Shown here in pieces: positions 20,530-31,056 of a stretch of 64,000 bases of DNA. Under the pieces are notes generated by a model that was not told where the DNA came from, made no database searches, and saw nothing but the letters and a program-made list of their open reading frames with translations. Each line of letters starts with the position of its first letter. Positions within the stretch are counted from its first letter, which is position 1. The stretch is from Onthophagus taurus (taxonomy: Eukaryota; Arthropoda; Insecta; Coleoptera; Scarabaeidae). A program made the translations under genes and the position numbers. The stretch spans positions 23,875,001-23,939,000 of the forward strand of contig NC_091972.1 in NCBI RefSeq assembly GCF_036711975.1, in the 5' to 3' direction.

Positions 20530-22783
20530 CCATACTTCTTTTGCAGGTGTGGTTCTATTTAAACTACTGCAATAATTTTTCCATTTATTCCGTTTCTTCG
20601 CCTTCAGAAATCGTTTGACGTAGGCCATAGTCTCTTGCACCTTAACATAATTATCCAGGATGGGGTGCTGTTTGTACACTTTAATTACAGTTTTCCTCTC
20701 TTTAATAACTTTAGTGCACTCCTCATCCCACCAAGGCGGTGACGTTTTGGATGTTCTTCTGTATGGTCGCCTGCATGCAAAAACAGAATTGGCAGCTTCG
20801 GTCATCAGCCGAACTAAATAAGAATAACGATCTTGAAGAGGAAGATGAATTTTTGTAGAATCACAATTTTCTGTGATAGTTCTTGTAAAATCATTTAATT
20901 TTTCCGGTATCATTTTCCATTTGTTCTTAGGATAAATTGTTTGAGATAAAGAAACGGAAGAGTGATACTGAATAAAAATAGGAAAGTGATCAGAAGTAAA
21001 GGAGTCCTCCAAAACCTCCCACGTTACTTTGTGAGCTATGTCGCCAGATAAAATGGTGACGTCGACAGCAGAGACACCCTCCCCGGGCCTAGTTATACGG
21101 GTAGGAGATCCGTCATTACAGTATAGAAGTTCGTGGTAATCTATAGACTTCAAAAGCACATTACCAGCATGATTATTCTTAGAGGAGCCAAACGCAGTAT
21201 GGTGTGCATTAAAGTCACCGCCTATCAAGAGGGGAGCAGAAATAGAGAACAGTTTATGGTAATCATCGCATTGCATATTAGCTCCATCTTGCCGATAAAC
21301 CGAGCAAATGAAAATGTCTAACTCAGCTAATTGAATCCCACAAACATTTAAGTTCTGAACATTTAGTTGACAATTCATGTTATTAAACCTTATAGATTTC
21401 CGAACAAAAATCGCCGCACCACCATAACCATCCGCTCTGTCGTCTCAAATAATATTGTAACCTTTAAATTTAACTATCGTATCAGGCTTAAACCAGGTTT
21501 CAGAAATGAGTGCCACATCAATGTCAAAATCAAAAAGTAATGGCTCCAAGTTTTCTCTTTTTGAGCGCACCGACTGCGCATTTCATTGCATAATCTTAAT
21601 TGGAGGCATAAAAAATTAATACGTAGAATAATCAGAAGAATAGTCATCTTGAGAACCACACCTTGAACCAGCATTAGATGAACTACCTTTAGACCGTAGT
21701 TTTTTAAGTAGCCGTTTTAAACGAGCTTTAAGTGCATTAGTTTTAACAACACGTATAACCATAACTAGCAACTCACACAGAGAATCGATATCTTCAGAAT
21801 AAAGTTGAGCTACTGCGTTTGCGTCCTGTTTGCCTTTGGAATCAGTGATAAATTTACAGAAGTTGTCATATGAAATAAACATTTTATTAGCGAACAGTTC
21901 CTTAAATTCGGAAAAACATTCGGAATCAGTGTGGTTGTCAGCTATATTCTCCTCTTTGCGCTTTTTAGGACGGAGTTTAACAAAATCCGTAACAGGAGTA
22001 GGGTTATTTGGAGTTTTCCCAACATCTTTCGATTCAGATCCAACTGATGAAGGAGTTCTGCCACGCTTTTTAACAATTTCTAAATCATCGTCAATGACAA
22101 TGGTGTCCTTGTTGACAATATTGACAATATCACGTTGGGAAGTTAAATCATTATTGTTGTCAATATTAGAACTGCTAGTGATTTTTTTACCTGAATTTGA
22201 AATCACATCACTGTCTGATATAGCGCTTACTGACGCCACATTGTGAGGAGAGTGAACATCTGCAACGGTAACCCCTTCACCAATCTCAGCATTACTTTTG
22301 GAAGTGCATCGATTGGCAATGTGGCCCGCCTTTTTACAAATAAAGCAGCGTATTTCGTCCGTTGCCAAAAATATTCTAAAAGTGTTTTTCTCATATTCGA
22401 TTAATATAGAACTAGGGAGGGCAGTATTATCCTCTAGTATCAAATACGCTTGTCTACGAAAACTTAATATGTGGTGTAATATATTCTGGCTTATTAATTC
22501 CAGCGCTAATAAAAGTAATTGACGATACCATCTGCAACCCTAAAGCTTTTAATTCTTTTTCTATTACTTCGTGTGATAGTGAGGGAGAAACATTTGATAT
22601 AACCACTCTTTTCGCCGGTGAAACCAGTCGTCTAGCGGAAAGAAATTTACCGTTAACTGTAATGCCGCCATGAGATATAATAAAATTTTCTACTGCCTCT
22701 TTAGAGGACAAATAGATAGAGATACGGTTATTAGAAACTCTTGATGCAAAACTAATGTTCTTAGGACCAATTAAATCCCCCAA
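20530..22783 (-). pseudogene. LINE ORF1 and AP-endonuclease (inverted 5' half)
   Basis: Minus strand, high to low coordinate. ORF1 starts with an RNA-binding-like region (NNRISIYLSSKEAVENFI, AKRVVISNVSPSLSHEVIEK), then after a frame break a CCHC knuckle (CFICKKAGHIANRC, near 22340) and a charged tail. A second protein follows: EN domain with ISETWFKPDT, ICSVYRQDG, LLIGGDFNAHH, SAVDVTIL and SDHFPIFI, ending in TPAKEVWAR at the insertion edge. It carries a stop and frameshifts. Gene order is that of I/Jockey-group LINEs. Confidence 0.85.
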
Positions 22784-22833
22784 ACTGATTACCCAAACTG
22801 CTTAGTACTGATCCATACCTCCCCCTACATTTC

Positions 22834-25800
22834 ATGATGACTCCTTTAACGTCCCACGAGCTGCAAAATACTTTTTCATTTCGCAAATCTACAGCGCCAG
22901 GTATTGATTATATCACCTACGATCTTATTGAACGTCTTCCTCTGGACGTGAAACATATTTTATTGGGCGTTTATAATGAGATGTGGGCTACAGGTAATTA
23001 TGTAAAGGAATTCAAAAGTATTGTAGTTGTGCCCATCCCAAAGAACGGCTTGTCTTGTGGGGCAGATTCTTTCCGGCCTATTTCACTACTGTCGTGTTTT
23101 TTGAAAACATACGAGCGATTAATAAAAGCGCGCCTTGAATGGTGGCTAGATCAAAATAAGATCCTGCCTTGTCAACAATATGGCTTCAGAAAATCGGTTA
23201 GTTCGCTGGACGCGGTAGCAGATTTGGTTACCGAAGTTCAACTTGCTTATTCAAAAGATCAATATTACGCCAGTTTATTTCTTGGTTTGAAAAGCGCATA
23301 CAATTCGGTAAACCTGGACTTATTGGAGCAAAAGATGAACTCTGTGGGACTTCCAGCTAAAGTGGCACGTAGTATTGTAAACATCTTTCGCGATCGAGAT
23401 ATTTATGTCCAAGGTCACAGAGGTAATTTTATCGGTCCTAGGAAGCTCTCTCTTGGTGTGCCACAAGGCTCCATTCTCAGTCCGGTTCTTTTCAATATTT
23501 ATTCCATCGATTTTCATGAGCACCTGGGGAGTACAACCAAAATCATATATTGAATATGCTGACGATTTTTGCCTTGTATCATCTAAAAACACTTTAGAAG
23601 ATCTCAATCACAATCTTACAAACACAGTCAGTGTTCTAAACAGGTGCATAGAGGATAACGGGATGACTCTTGCAGCCAATAAGTCCGCAATCTTGTACTT
23701 TTCTCGACACAGAAATATCCCTTTAGGTAACATAAGGCTAGATGATATCATCTTTCCCATTGAGAATTGTATAAGATATTTAGGGATTATGATAGATAAC
23801 AAATTAACATGGCGGAGACATATTGATTACATTATCGGGAAATGTGAGAAAACTGTAAACATATTCCGTGTTTTTGTGAAAATAAAGTGGGGCGCAGATT
23901 TTCAGGCGGCACATAATTTCTATAAAAGTTGCATTAGGTCGCATTTGGACTTTGGATGTACTGTATACGCTAGCGCGAGGGTAAATCAGCTTGAGCGCAT
24001 TCGGGTCATTCAGAGCAAATGAAGTCTACTCCTATTGAAACGCTTAACGTTGAAGCTATAGAACCCCCACTTAACTTCAGACGTAATTTCTTGTCGACGA
24101 AGCAGATGGTTAAACTATCAGCTTCGAACCATAAAACGTTTAAGGCTAATGTCGCTAAGTTAGCAGTGGAGGTCACGTGTAGGTTCTGAAAAAACAGGCC
24201 TACTCCCGCCCTTGTCGCTGCGTTCAGGTTTCTCTTCCCTCGCTTACTTTCTGTTTTGAGATGTTTCGTTTTTCCAAGTGCGACCTTTTTTGAGTACTTT
24301 GGCTCGCATCAAGTGATTATTCCTCCATATGGGAATGATGTTTGGGAAAATAAAGTATTGTTTGTTGAGACCCTGCAGTTGATAGAGGGTAGTTTGCTTG
24401 TTTATACTGATGCTTCCAAATCTGCAAGTGGTGGTGTTTATTGTGCTTTTTTGATACCTACTATTGATTACCATGCCAGTTTTAAACTTAATCCATCGAC
24501 TAGTATTTTTGCGGCGGAAGCAACAGCAATTTTGGAGGCCTTAAAGTATGTAGATAGAAATATACGCCCAAATAGTAGCGTTAGTATGTTCACCGATTCA
24601 AAAAGTGTCCTGCTATCTATAAAACACAGGAAACACTTCTTGAAATACCACCCTGTTATAGTGGAAGTTTTGAATAATCTCACTAAGTTGAATGATCAAT
24701 AGGGCACGGAACTTTTGTAACGGAACGATACGATTTACTCCCACCACTTGTTCTCCTAGAAAACAAGGCGGTGGCGTCAAGTCAACTCACCTCATCGGTT
24801 GTTGTTGACGACCGACAATCGGTTTATTACACGTCAGTGTCAACTGTCAGTACGATTTGAAAATATTAAAAAAAAATATATTTTATAACTTTAATTCAAA
24901 AAAACATGATCCGATTTGTAATATCAATCACAAATCGGATACGGATATAAAAAAATTGCTGTTAACGCATATTGAAACAACCATCCCTAAATTTTCTTCT
25001 GTAAATGACGTTCTAGTTGACGTTAAAATGAGTTTGTACCTAGAAAATAATCTTTCAACATCACAAGTTGTAAATAGAGCATAAATAAAATACTGAGCTA
25101 TTGAACCATATTTTTCCTTAAGAGTTAAAGGTATATTGTTTTCGGCAATTTGTTGAACAATTCTCAAATCCGAACAACAATTTTACCACAAAGGGAAACT
25201 AAAAACAATTCTTAAAAAAAAATAATACGAACTCAAACAGAACTCCAACTTCCAATTAAAGGTAACTAAAGAAAGATAAATAGCAAATTTGACGAAATTA
25301 TGCGGATGAAAAGCGTCGAATACTGCACATTTGGACAACAGTGAAATCGTACTGACAGTTGACAATGTTGACATTGATGCGCAATAAAAAACCGATCGTC
25401 GGTCGTCAATAACAACCGATCATTTTCTAGGAGATCAAGTGGAGGGGGTAAATCGTATCGTACCGTTACAAAAGTTCCGGGCCCTAATGATCAAGGCCAT
25501 GTGGGTGAAGGCTCACGCTGGTTTTGTCCATAATGAGCGCGTATATAAGGTAGCTAAGGCGGCCTTTCGGGACGGCAAGCGGGTTGAAAACAAACTTTCT
25601 TCTTCTGAGGTCTTATCTATCTGCAGGGTGAAACTTGTAAAGGAGAACTGGTGCAGACACTGGAATCAAACATATCAGCACAGGCAGACGCAGTACATTC
25701 GAGTGGGCGTGATGTTTCTAGAAATTTCTTTTCAACTATTGTCAGGCTAAAGTCCGGTCATGGATGTTACCGTGCCCATCTATATAAAGTTAATATTTTA

Positions 25801-26019
25801 CAGTCCCCCAATTGTTCGTGCGGGTTTGAAACGGAGGATTTGAATCATATAATTTTCAACTGCGATAAATACGAATCATATCGACCGGAATTCATCAGTT
25901 CTTTGCTATCGCACGGTTTCTCCTTGCCACTTGATGTTATTACGATTTTAAGTAGAAATTGTTTTGAGATTTTTAAAATTATTTTTGTTTTCATGAGGAA
26001 AAGTGCTATTATTATTTGA
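22834..26019 (+). pseudogene. LINE reverse transcriptase, RNase H and C-terminus
   Basis: From 22834: LTSHELQNTFSFRKSTAPGID, RPISLLSCFLKTYERLI and QQYGFRKSVSS. Motif A reads FLGLKSAYNSV, where a catalytic Asp (FLDLKSAY in the family) would be expected, so Gly replaces Asp. Next come GVPQGSILSPVLF and, after a frameshift near 23540, the YADD box (EYADDFCLVSS). RNase H follows at 24400-24620 (VYTDASKSASGGVY, AAEATAILEAL, FTDSKSVLLS) and continues beyond the hAT insertion as MWVKAHAGFVHNERV. A C-terminal CCHC-like motif reads CSCGFETEDLNHIIFNC near 25810-25860. The motif A change and frame breaks indicate a dead copy. Confidence 0.88.
24700..25486 (-). mobile_element. Non-autonomous hAT element (787 bp) inside the LINE
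   Basis: Ends are TAGGGCACGGAACTTTTGTA (24700) and the complement of TAGGGCCCGGAACTTTTGTA (ending 25486). The 8-bp duplication ATGATCAA is exact (24692-24699 and 25487-25494). The interior on the minus strand retains only the hAT C-terminal dimerisation piece (TTCDVERLFSRYKLILTSTR, TSFTEENLGMVVSIC, about 24960-25075). Removing it rejoins the LINE RNase H region. Confidence 0.92.
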
Positions 26020-26545
26020 TATCTTCTATTATTTAAAATTACTTCTTGTGAATCTGAACCCCTTAACCTACGACTTACGTTCGAGAATTTTGGGCCGAAA
26101 ACGTAAACAAGCTTGCGCAGCCTTCGAGCCATTCGCACAACTTGTGTAAGTACGATGATCGGGCCAATCGTAAATATTACGGGCATCGCTCGTGGTACGA
26201 CGGTCCCGGTTTGTAATTTGCCCCACCACCCTCACCACAAATTGCACCGACAGGGCTCGTGATATATTCTTATTATGGTTGACGCATAATTATTGCGGCT
26301 TTTCTTCGGTTTTTTTTCTTGAAAAACATGTTCAAATATACCCTTTGTTTTAAAAACATGTTAAACATGTTTTTGTTAAATATTCTCATCGTTTTTCCGC
26401 AAATTAATTTAAAAAATAATTTAAAAAAATGCCGCAATAATTATGCATCAACCTAATATCTCTTCGTATTTCCCCCCTCCACTTGTTCTCAGTGGCGTCA
26501 AGTTATTCTTGGTCACATTCGCACGTCAAAATTTATTTTCACAAG

Positions 26546-28162
26546 ATGTTTTGTGCTAAAAATTCTTCTACCGAAAGTGACAGTAGCGATAATATAAGTC
26601 CTGTTCGAAAAAAATGTATACGAGTTATTGATGATACTTCTGACGATGATCAACTACCAGAGCCATGGCTTTGGCAAGAAAGAAGAAATAGTCAAAAAAT
26701 CTGGTACTATACGATGACTTCTGGTATAAGAGCGGCAGCCTTACGTCAACTAGGAGGAAGTAGAAGACAGTTAGATGTATTCAATCTAATATTTGATGAC
26801 GTATTCTGGGAAAATATTGTAACCGAAACTAACCGGTATGCAGATCAAATACGAACGAATTCACGCAGAACACGACAAATCGACGACAGTTGGTTTCCTG
26901 TAGATTCTAACGAAATTAAAAGATATTTCGCGTTAACCATAATAATGGCACAGGTAAAAAAACCAAGAATACAAATGAATTGGTCGAAGAGGGCTGTTAT
27001 CGAAACGCCGATATTAAGAAAATCAATGCCTTTGAAAAGATATTTGCAAATTACAAGGTGTTTGCATTTCGCAAATAATAATCTGGTTGCCAATAAATTG
27101 AGCAAGATTAGACCTGTGATCAAGTTTTTAAACCAACAATTTAAAGAAGTATATATAATGAAAGAAGACATTGCTATTGATGAATCGCTTATGAAATTCA
27201 AGGGGCGCCTATCTTATAGGCAATTTAACCCATCAAAAAGGGCAAGGTTTGGCGTTAAATTTTATAAATTGTGTGAGTCCGATTCAGGCTATTGCTATGA
27301 ATTTAAAATATATACAGGCCACGATAAAATAAACCGTGATGATAGCGCTTCGGAAAGTGTTGTGAAAGAGCTTTCTGAGTCAGTGTTGCACAGGGGTCAC
27401 ACTTTATACATAGATAACTGGTATTCTTCCCCAAAATTGTTTATGACATTATCGTTCAATTATAAAACAAATGTAATTGGCACAGTACGTGGAAATAGGA
27501 AGCATATGCCAAAAGATTTGTGTAATATAAAATTAAAAAGGGGGGAATATGCAATAAGAAGCTGCAACGGAATACTAGCTATAAAATGGAAAGATAAGCG
27601 AGATCTTTATATTATGACGACAAAACATGAAACAGTCGAAATGACTACACAAGGATTCAACCGTACTCCAAAACCAAATTGTATTAGAGAGTACAATAAG
27701 GGAATGAATGGAATTGATCTCCAAGACCAAATATTAGCATGCTTTCCAGTAATGAGGAAATACATGAAAGGCTATAAAAAATTTTTTTTTTATCTGTTCG
27801 ATATTGGTCTTTTTAACTCATATATTTTATGCAACAAAATAAATAACGGGAAGAAACAATGTTACGTTGACTATAGAATCAAGATAGCCGAATCTCTATT
27901 GGAGAATATGCCAAAACCATATTATAAAGAACGAAGACAATTATCTTCCGGAGATATGCCAGAGAGACTACACGGGAAGCATTGGGCTCATTTTCCAAAA
28001 CACATTGACCCAACAACATCAAAGTTGAGACCATCGAAACCATGTAAAGTTTGCCAAAAAAATAAGAAACGTAAAGAAACAACGTGGGAGTGTAAGAAAT
28101 GTAAAGTTTCCTTACACCTACCAGAATGTTTCGAATTATATCATACCATTGTAGATTTTTAA
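26546..28162 (+). CDS. piggyBac transposase, 538 aa, intact
   Basis: The frame is open further upstream without ATG; the first ATG is at 26546 (MFCAKNSSTESDSSDN), with the acidic, serine-rich N-terminus usual for the family. DDE_Tnp_1_7 core: Asp212 in AIDESLMKFKGR, Asp290 in LYIDNWYSSP, Asp391 in GMNGIDLQDQ. The conserved PSKRARFGVKFYKLC block lies between the first two. A C-terminal cysteine-rich finger (about residues 500-530) reads CKVCQKNKKR, WECKKCKVSLHLPECFELYH. Full family length, no stops and all three Asp residues suggest a functional or recently functional cut-and-paste transposase. Confidence 0.93.
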   Translation: MFCAKNSSTESDSSDNISPVRKKCIRVIDDTSDDDQLPEPWLWQERRNSQKIWYYTMTSGIRAAALRQLGGSRRQLDVFNLIFDDVFWENIVTETNRYADQIRTNSRRTRQIDDSWFPVDSNEIKRYFALTIIMAQVKKPRIQMNWSKRAVIETPILRKSMPLKRYLQITRCLHFANNNLVANKLSKIRPVIKFLNQQFKEVYIMKEDIAIDESLMKFKGRLSYRQFNPSKRARFGVKFYKLCESDSGYCYEFKIYTGHDKINRDDSASESVVKELSESVLHRGHTLYIDNWYSSPKLFMTLSFNYKTNVIGTVRGNRKHMPKDLCNIKLKRGEYAIRSCNGILAIKWKDKRDLYIMTTKHETVEMTTQGFNRTPKPNCIREYNKGMNGIDLQDQILACFPVMRKYMKGYKKFFFYLFDIGLFNSYILCNKINNGKKQCYVDYRIKIAESLLENMPKPYYKERRQLSSGDMPERLHGKHWAHFPKHIDPTTSKLRPSKPCKVCQKNKKRKETTWECKKCKVSLHLPECFELYHTIVDF

Positions 28163-28207
28163 TTTTGTATTTTGTATTACTGATTTTTGTTAAATAAACT
28201 TTTTTTG

Positions 28208-28735
28208 TAAAAAATAATATAGGAAAAAGTAGAAACTTTTTTTGAGAAATACTAAAATATTTAATTTAATTCAAATAATAAACATGTTTCGAAACTAATG
28301 TTTCTTCTTCGGTACTTAAATTAATTTACAATTTGATGGAAAAATTTAAGGTTTGTAGGGATTAGGTATAAGTTTAAACTTTTCTTCTTAAATACAAAAT
28401 AATTTAAAATTTACAAAAAATATCAAAAAATTAAATAAAAAATCCTTCAAAATAATTTTTTTTTGGAAAATAACTTATGTTCTAAAAAATAATATATTTT
28501 TGGGCAAATTTTTCAAAAAAAATTATTTTAAAGGTTTTCTATTTAATTTTTTGATATTTTTTGTAAATTTTAAATTATTTTGTATTTAAGAAGAAAAGTT
28601 TAAACTTATACCTAATCCCTACAAACCTTAAATTTTTCCATCAAATTGTAAATTAATGTTTACTATTTGAATTAAATTAAATATTTTAGCATTTCTCAAA
28701 AAAAGTTTCTACTTTTTTCCTATATTATTTTTTAA
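28208..28735. repeat. Long foldback element in the piggyBac 3' region
   Basis: Left arm (from TAATATAGGAAAAAGTAGAA at about 28218 to AACTTTTCTTCTTAAATAC) is almost perfectly inverted as the right arm (GTATTTAAGAAGAAAAGTTT at about 28581 to TACTTTTTTCCTATATTA). Arms are about 190 bp with a ~180-bp AT-rich centre that itself contains inverted segments. The left arm on the minus strand holds a degenerate hammerhead-like motif (CCGAAGA ... GAAACATGTT). Related to the foldback at 47335-47765; both are bordered by GGATGAAATTCTCC-type sequence. Confidence 0.8.
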
Positions 28736-28844
28736 TTATTTGAGAAACATGGAGAATTTCATCCCTTTTTTTGTAATTACTTATCAAATATTCCACAAAT
28801 ATTTATAACTTTAGGAGGATGCCGCCGCTAATATTTATATTTGG

Positions 28845-28963
28845 CCCGATCATCGTACTACGGGCTATGCCCGTAATATTTACGTTTGGTCCGATCATCT
28901 ACTACGGGCTATGCCCGTAATATTTACGTTTGGCCCGATCATCGTACTACGGGCTATGCCCGT
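28845..28963. repeat. piggyBac subterminal repeats (three copies)
   Basis: GGCCCGATCATCGTACTACG followed by GGCTATGCCCGTAATATTTA is repeated with slight changes. CGGGCTATGCCCG is itself a palindrome. The inverted counterpart near 26145-26205 places equivalent sites at both ends of the transposon. Confidence 0.8.
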
Positions 28964-29212
28964 ATTTGTAGGTTAAGGGGTTGATTAGCCGTTTTGCACT
29001 GTGGCTTATGGGCTGGGATTCCACAGAGCCATAAAAAAAAAACACTCTTGCTGTATGAATAGAAGAGATATTCAGGCAACCACCAAATCTCGCCGGTTTT
29101 TGTTTAATACAATAATAACTTGTAAAATTTAATCTTAATAAAAAGATCAAATTTTTATTAACATCATTTTTATTTAATACTTCTTACAGTAATAATCATT
29201 TATTTACTCCTC

Positions 29213-29978
29213 TTACTTAGTAGAAACGCGAGTACGTTTATTCCACGAAAAATTAACACCATAAGATTTAGGTCTCATAGGTTTAGAAGTTTTTTCTTGC
29301 ACAAACCAATTCCATCCATTCTTTTCACAATGCGCAATGGCTTCATCTTTAGAAGTAAACTCAACTTTCAAATTCGATAAAGGATCCCCCCTTAAAGAAA
29401 CAACTTAAACTCTTTTTATCATTTCAATAATCAACTTACGTTGACGACCATCCCATTAACGGATTTTCCCAACGTTCCCTCGTATCAAACTCGATTAACC
29501 AACAATCGATATTATCAGTACCACTTTGCATGCAATTTTTTGGTGGCTCATAAATCCTAACTGTCCGTTCTTTAACATGTTCAGGTGGTACACCCGTTAC
29601 TGGCGACAAATCGGTCTTAAAACGGCGAAATAAACACTTAATTTTAGATTAAATTAAATCGTTTATATACATACCTTTGCGCTGACAGTTATATAACCTT
29701 GCAAACGTTTTCTATGCTCTACTTCAGCTGGATTTAACAAAGCGAGGTCGTGTTTGATTGGTACAGCATCTTTTTTCTTTCTAAGATCGTCTGGATCATC
29801 CGTAAATTTAATTGAAGTTGTAGAAACATTATTTGCTACGAACCTTAAAATTTTTTAGGTTAGAATTTCAAAATACTGTTTTAGAGTTATAAAAAGGGAC
29901 GATTTAAAAATGTGTTTACCAGGATGATCCCGAATTCTTAGGGAGTTGTCTTGAAGCACGTAAAAGTACCGAAGCCAT
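29213..29978 (-). CDS. NDUFS4: NADH dehydrogenase (ubiquinone) Fe-S protein 4, mitochondrial
   Basis: Four exons on the minus strand: 29978-29920, 29843-29675, 29615-29440, 29390-29213. All are GT..AG with matching phases, giving 193 aa. This accessory subunit of complex I sits on the matrix arm and stabilises the NADH-oxidising module. The N-terminus [17 protein letters not shown] is a mitochondrial presequence. Family blocks in order: [59 protein letters not shown], and the C-terminus [18 protein letters not shown]. Length is usual for the family (about 175-185 plus a longer presequence). Introns are 49-76 bp. It converges on the hexosaminidase gene and starts about 200 bp from SAP18 in the opposite direction. 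The last 11 codons also exist as a stray copy at 16863-16895. Confidence 0.97.
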
Positions 29979-30180
29979 TTATTTATTAATAAATTTTATG
30001 AGTTTATAAAATGACAGAATGAAATTTGACAGATTGTTAACAGAAAGCGCCATCTATGTAGTACTTAAAATCTTTCCTTGTCTAACAAATAGATATTCCT
30101 AACCTATCTCTTTCAGCGTTGGAAACCAAACCAAGCAAAAACATAACCTAAAAGATTAAAACATAAATTCGACAAATTCA
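29979..30180. promoter_or_regulatory. Shared (bidirectional) promoter region of NDUFS4 and SAP18
   Basis: Only 202 bp separate the two start codons, which point away from each other. Both genes must start transcription here, so a shared divergent promoter is likely. I see no TATA box in a convincing position for either gene, as expected for housekeeping genes. Confidence 0.6.
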
Positions 30181-30714
30181 ATGAAAATGTCTGCTGTAGA
30201 ACTGGTTATTGAAGAAAAGAAGGAAGATTCAGTCGATAGGCAAAAGGTAAATTTATTTTTAATTAAATTAATTGTTTACTTCATTTTATTTTTGTAGGTT
30301 TGCCCCTTTTTGCTACGAGTTTTTGTCTCACCTGGTCATCATTACAAGACTTCCGACTACAACAAAGGGACTACTCCCCAAAACGAGTTACAAATCTACA
30401 CGTGGAAAGATGCCACATTAAATGAACTTGCTCTTTTGGTTAAAGAAGTGAATCCCGAGACGAGACGCAAAGGAACCAAGTTTACGTTTTCGTTGGTTTA
30501 TCCTGATTCAAGGGCCCCAGTTTATCGAATGCGCGAAATAGGTAGTACCGCAACGGGACAAAAAGGTCCTGATGATTTAAAAACTTTGGCTCAAGCTAGA
30601 TTTGCGATTGGTGATTATATGGATATCGCAATATCAACTCCTGATGCTTGGGCTCCAAACTCACGAAAAGGATATTCTCAATCCTATAATAATCACAGAC
30701 CAAGACCTTATTAA
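30181..30714 (+). CDS. SAP18: Histone deacetylase complex subunit SAP18
   Basis: Two exons, 30181-30246 and 30298-30714, joined in phase 0 by a 51-bp intron; 160 aa. SAP18 is a ubiquitin-fold protein of the SIN3-HDAC co-repressor and of the exon-junction-associated ASAP complex, acting in the nucleus. Family blocks: DRQKVCPFLLRVFVSPGHH, ELQIYTWKDATLNELALLVK, TRRKGTKFTFSLVYPDSRAP, YRMREIGSTATGQKG and FAIGDYMDIAISTP. The C-terminus ends in NNHRPRPY, echoing the RPY end of vertebrate SAP18. The start at 30181 has a second in-frame Met two codons later (MKM). It lies head to head with NDUFS4 and 342 bp before the STIMATE-like gene. AATAAA-type signals occur near 30780. Confidence 0.97.
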
Positions 30715-31056
30715 ATAAGAAAAGTTGTAAAATTAGGTTTTTAAGGATAACGCTTTCGTGTGGATTTCTTTTTATCTCAAATAAATAATAAATTGCAAAA
30801 ATTAATGTTGGTATACCTGATTATTTTAAAAAAATTTTAAGTTAAATAAGTTGCCTATACTTACATTCAACTTTTCTGTTCGTATGTCATTTACGTCAGT
30901 TCGTTGTCAAAAACGGTAGGATTTACGTCGTTTTGAATGTTCCTGTTCGATATGTTTTACGTTTATCTAATAAAAAATTACGCGTTGTGTAAAACGGGGT
31001 GAACTAAACCTGCGAAATGCCCGTAACGATGAATAACAGGTAGAATAGATAGTATA

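Larger units (their letters stand above)
26067..28972 (+). mobile_element. piggyBac-family transposon (2906 bp), apparently complete
   Basis: Flanked by TTAA on both sides (26063-26066 and 28973-28976); ends CCTACGA... and ...TTGTAGG form short inverted repeats. Near the right end, a ~45-60-bp motif with CGGGCTATGCCCG is repeated three times (28845-28963), and one inverted copy lies near the left end (26145-26205), probably transposase-binding sites. A single intact transposase frame is present, followed by a foldback element (28208-28735) before the right end. It sits in the 3' region of the LINE and so is younger than it. Confidence 0.9.
20530..29040 (+). mobile_element. I/Loa-like LINE with inverted 5' half, carrying two later insertions
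   Basis: Flanked by AACACTCTTGC on both sides (20519-20529 and 29041-29051) and ending in a poly(A) run (29033-29042) on the plus strand. The 3' part (22834-24699, 25495-26066, 28977-29040) is plus: reverse transcriptase, RNase H and tail. The 5' part (20530 to about 22830) is inverted: ORF1 and endonuclease on the minus strand. One target duplication around both halves means a single insertion with 5' inversion, the outcome known as twin priming. Later insertions are a hAT (24700-25486) and a piggyBac (26067-28972). Confidence 0.85.
17050..29235 (+). pseudogene. Duplicated 3' end of the hexosaminidase gene, split into four pieces
   Basis: Pieces are 17050-17106 (matches 16399-16455), 18365-18435 (16456-16526), 20355-20529 (16527-16704) and 29052-29235 (16705-16895). 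Together they rebuild a continuous copy of the last exon, its stop region and the convergent NDUFS4 tail. Differences from the source are few: roughly five substitutions and one 3-base loss in the 175-bp third piece. The gaps are exactly three transposons with target-site duplications (TTTA; GGTACAAA; AACACTCTTGC). The copy lacks everything before codon ~420 and cannot make an enzyme. Confidence 0.92.

Noticed and set aside
20530-24022. Two separate LINEs in opposite orientation
   Set aside because: One target duplication surrounds both halves and the domains complement each other without overlap, so a single insertion with 5' inversion is simpler.
17050-29235. A second functional hexosaminidase gene
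   Set aside because: Only the last ~120 codons and the tail are present, broken by three transposons. No upstream exons exist, so it is a duplicated fragment.
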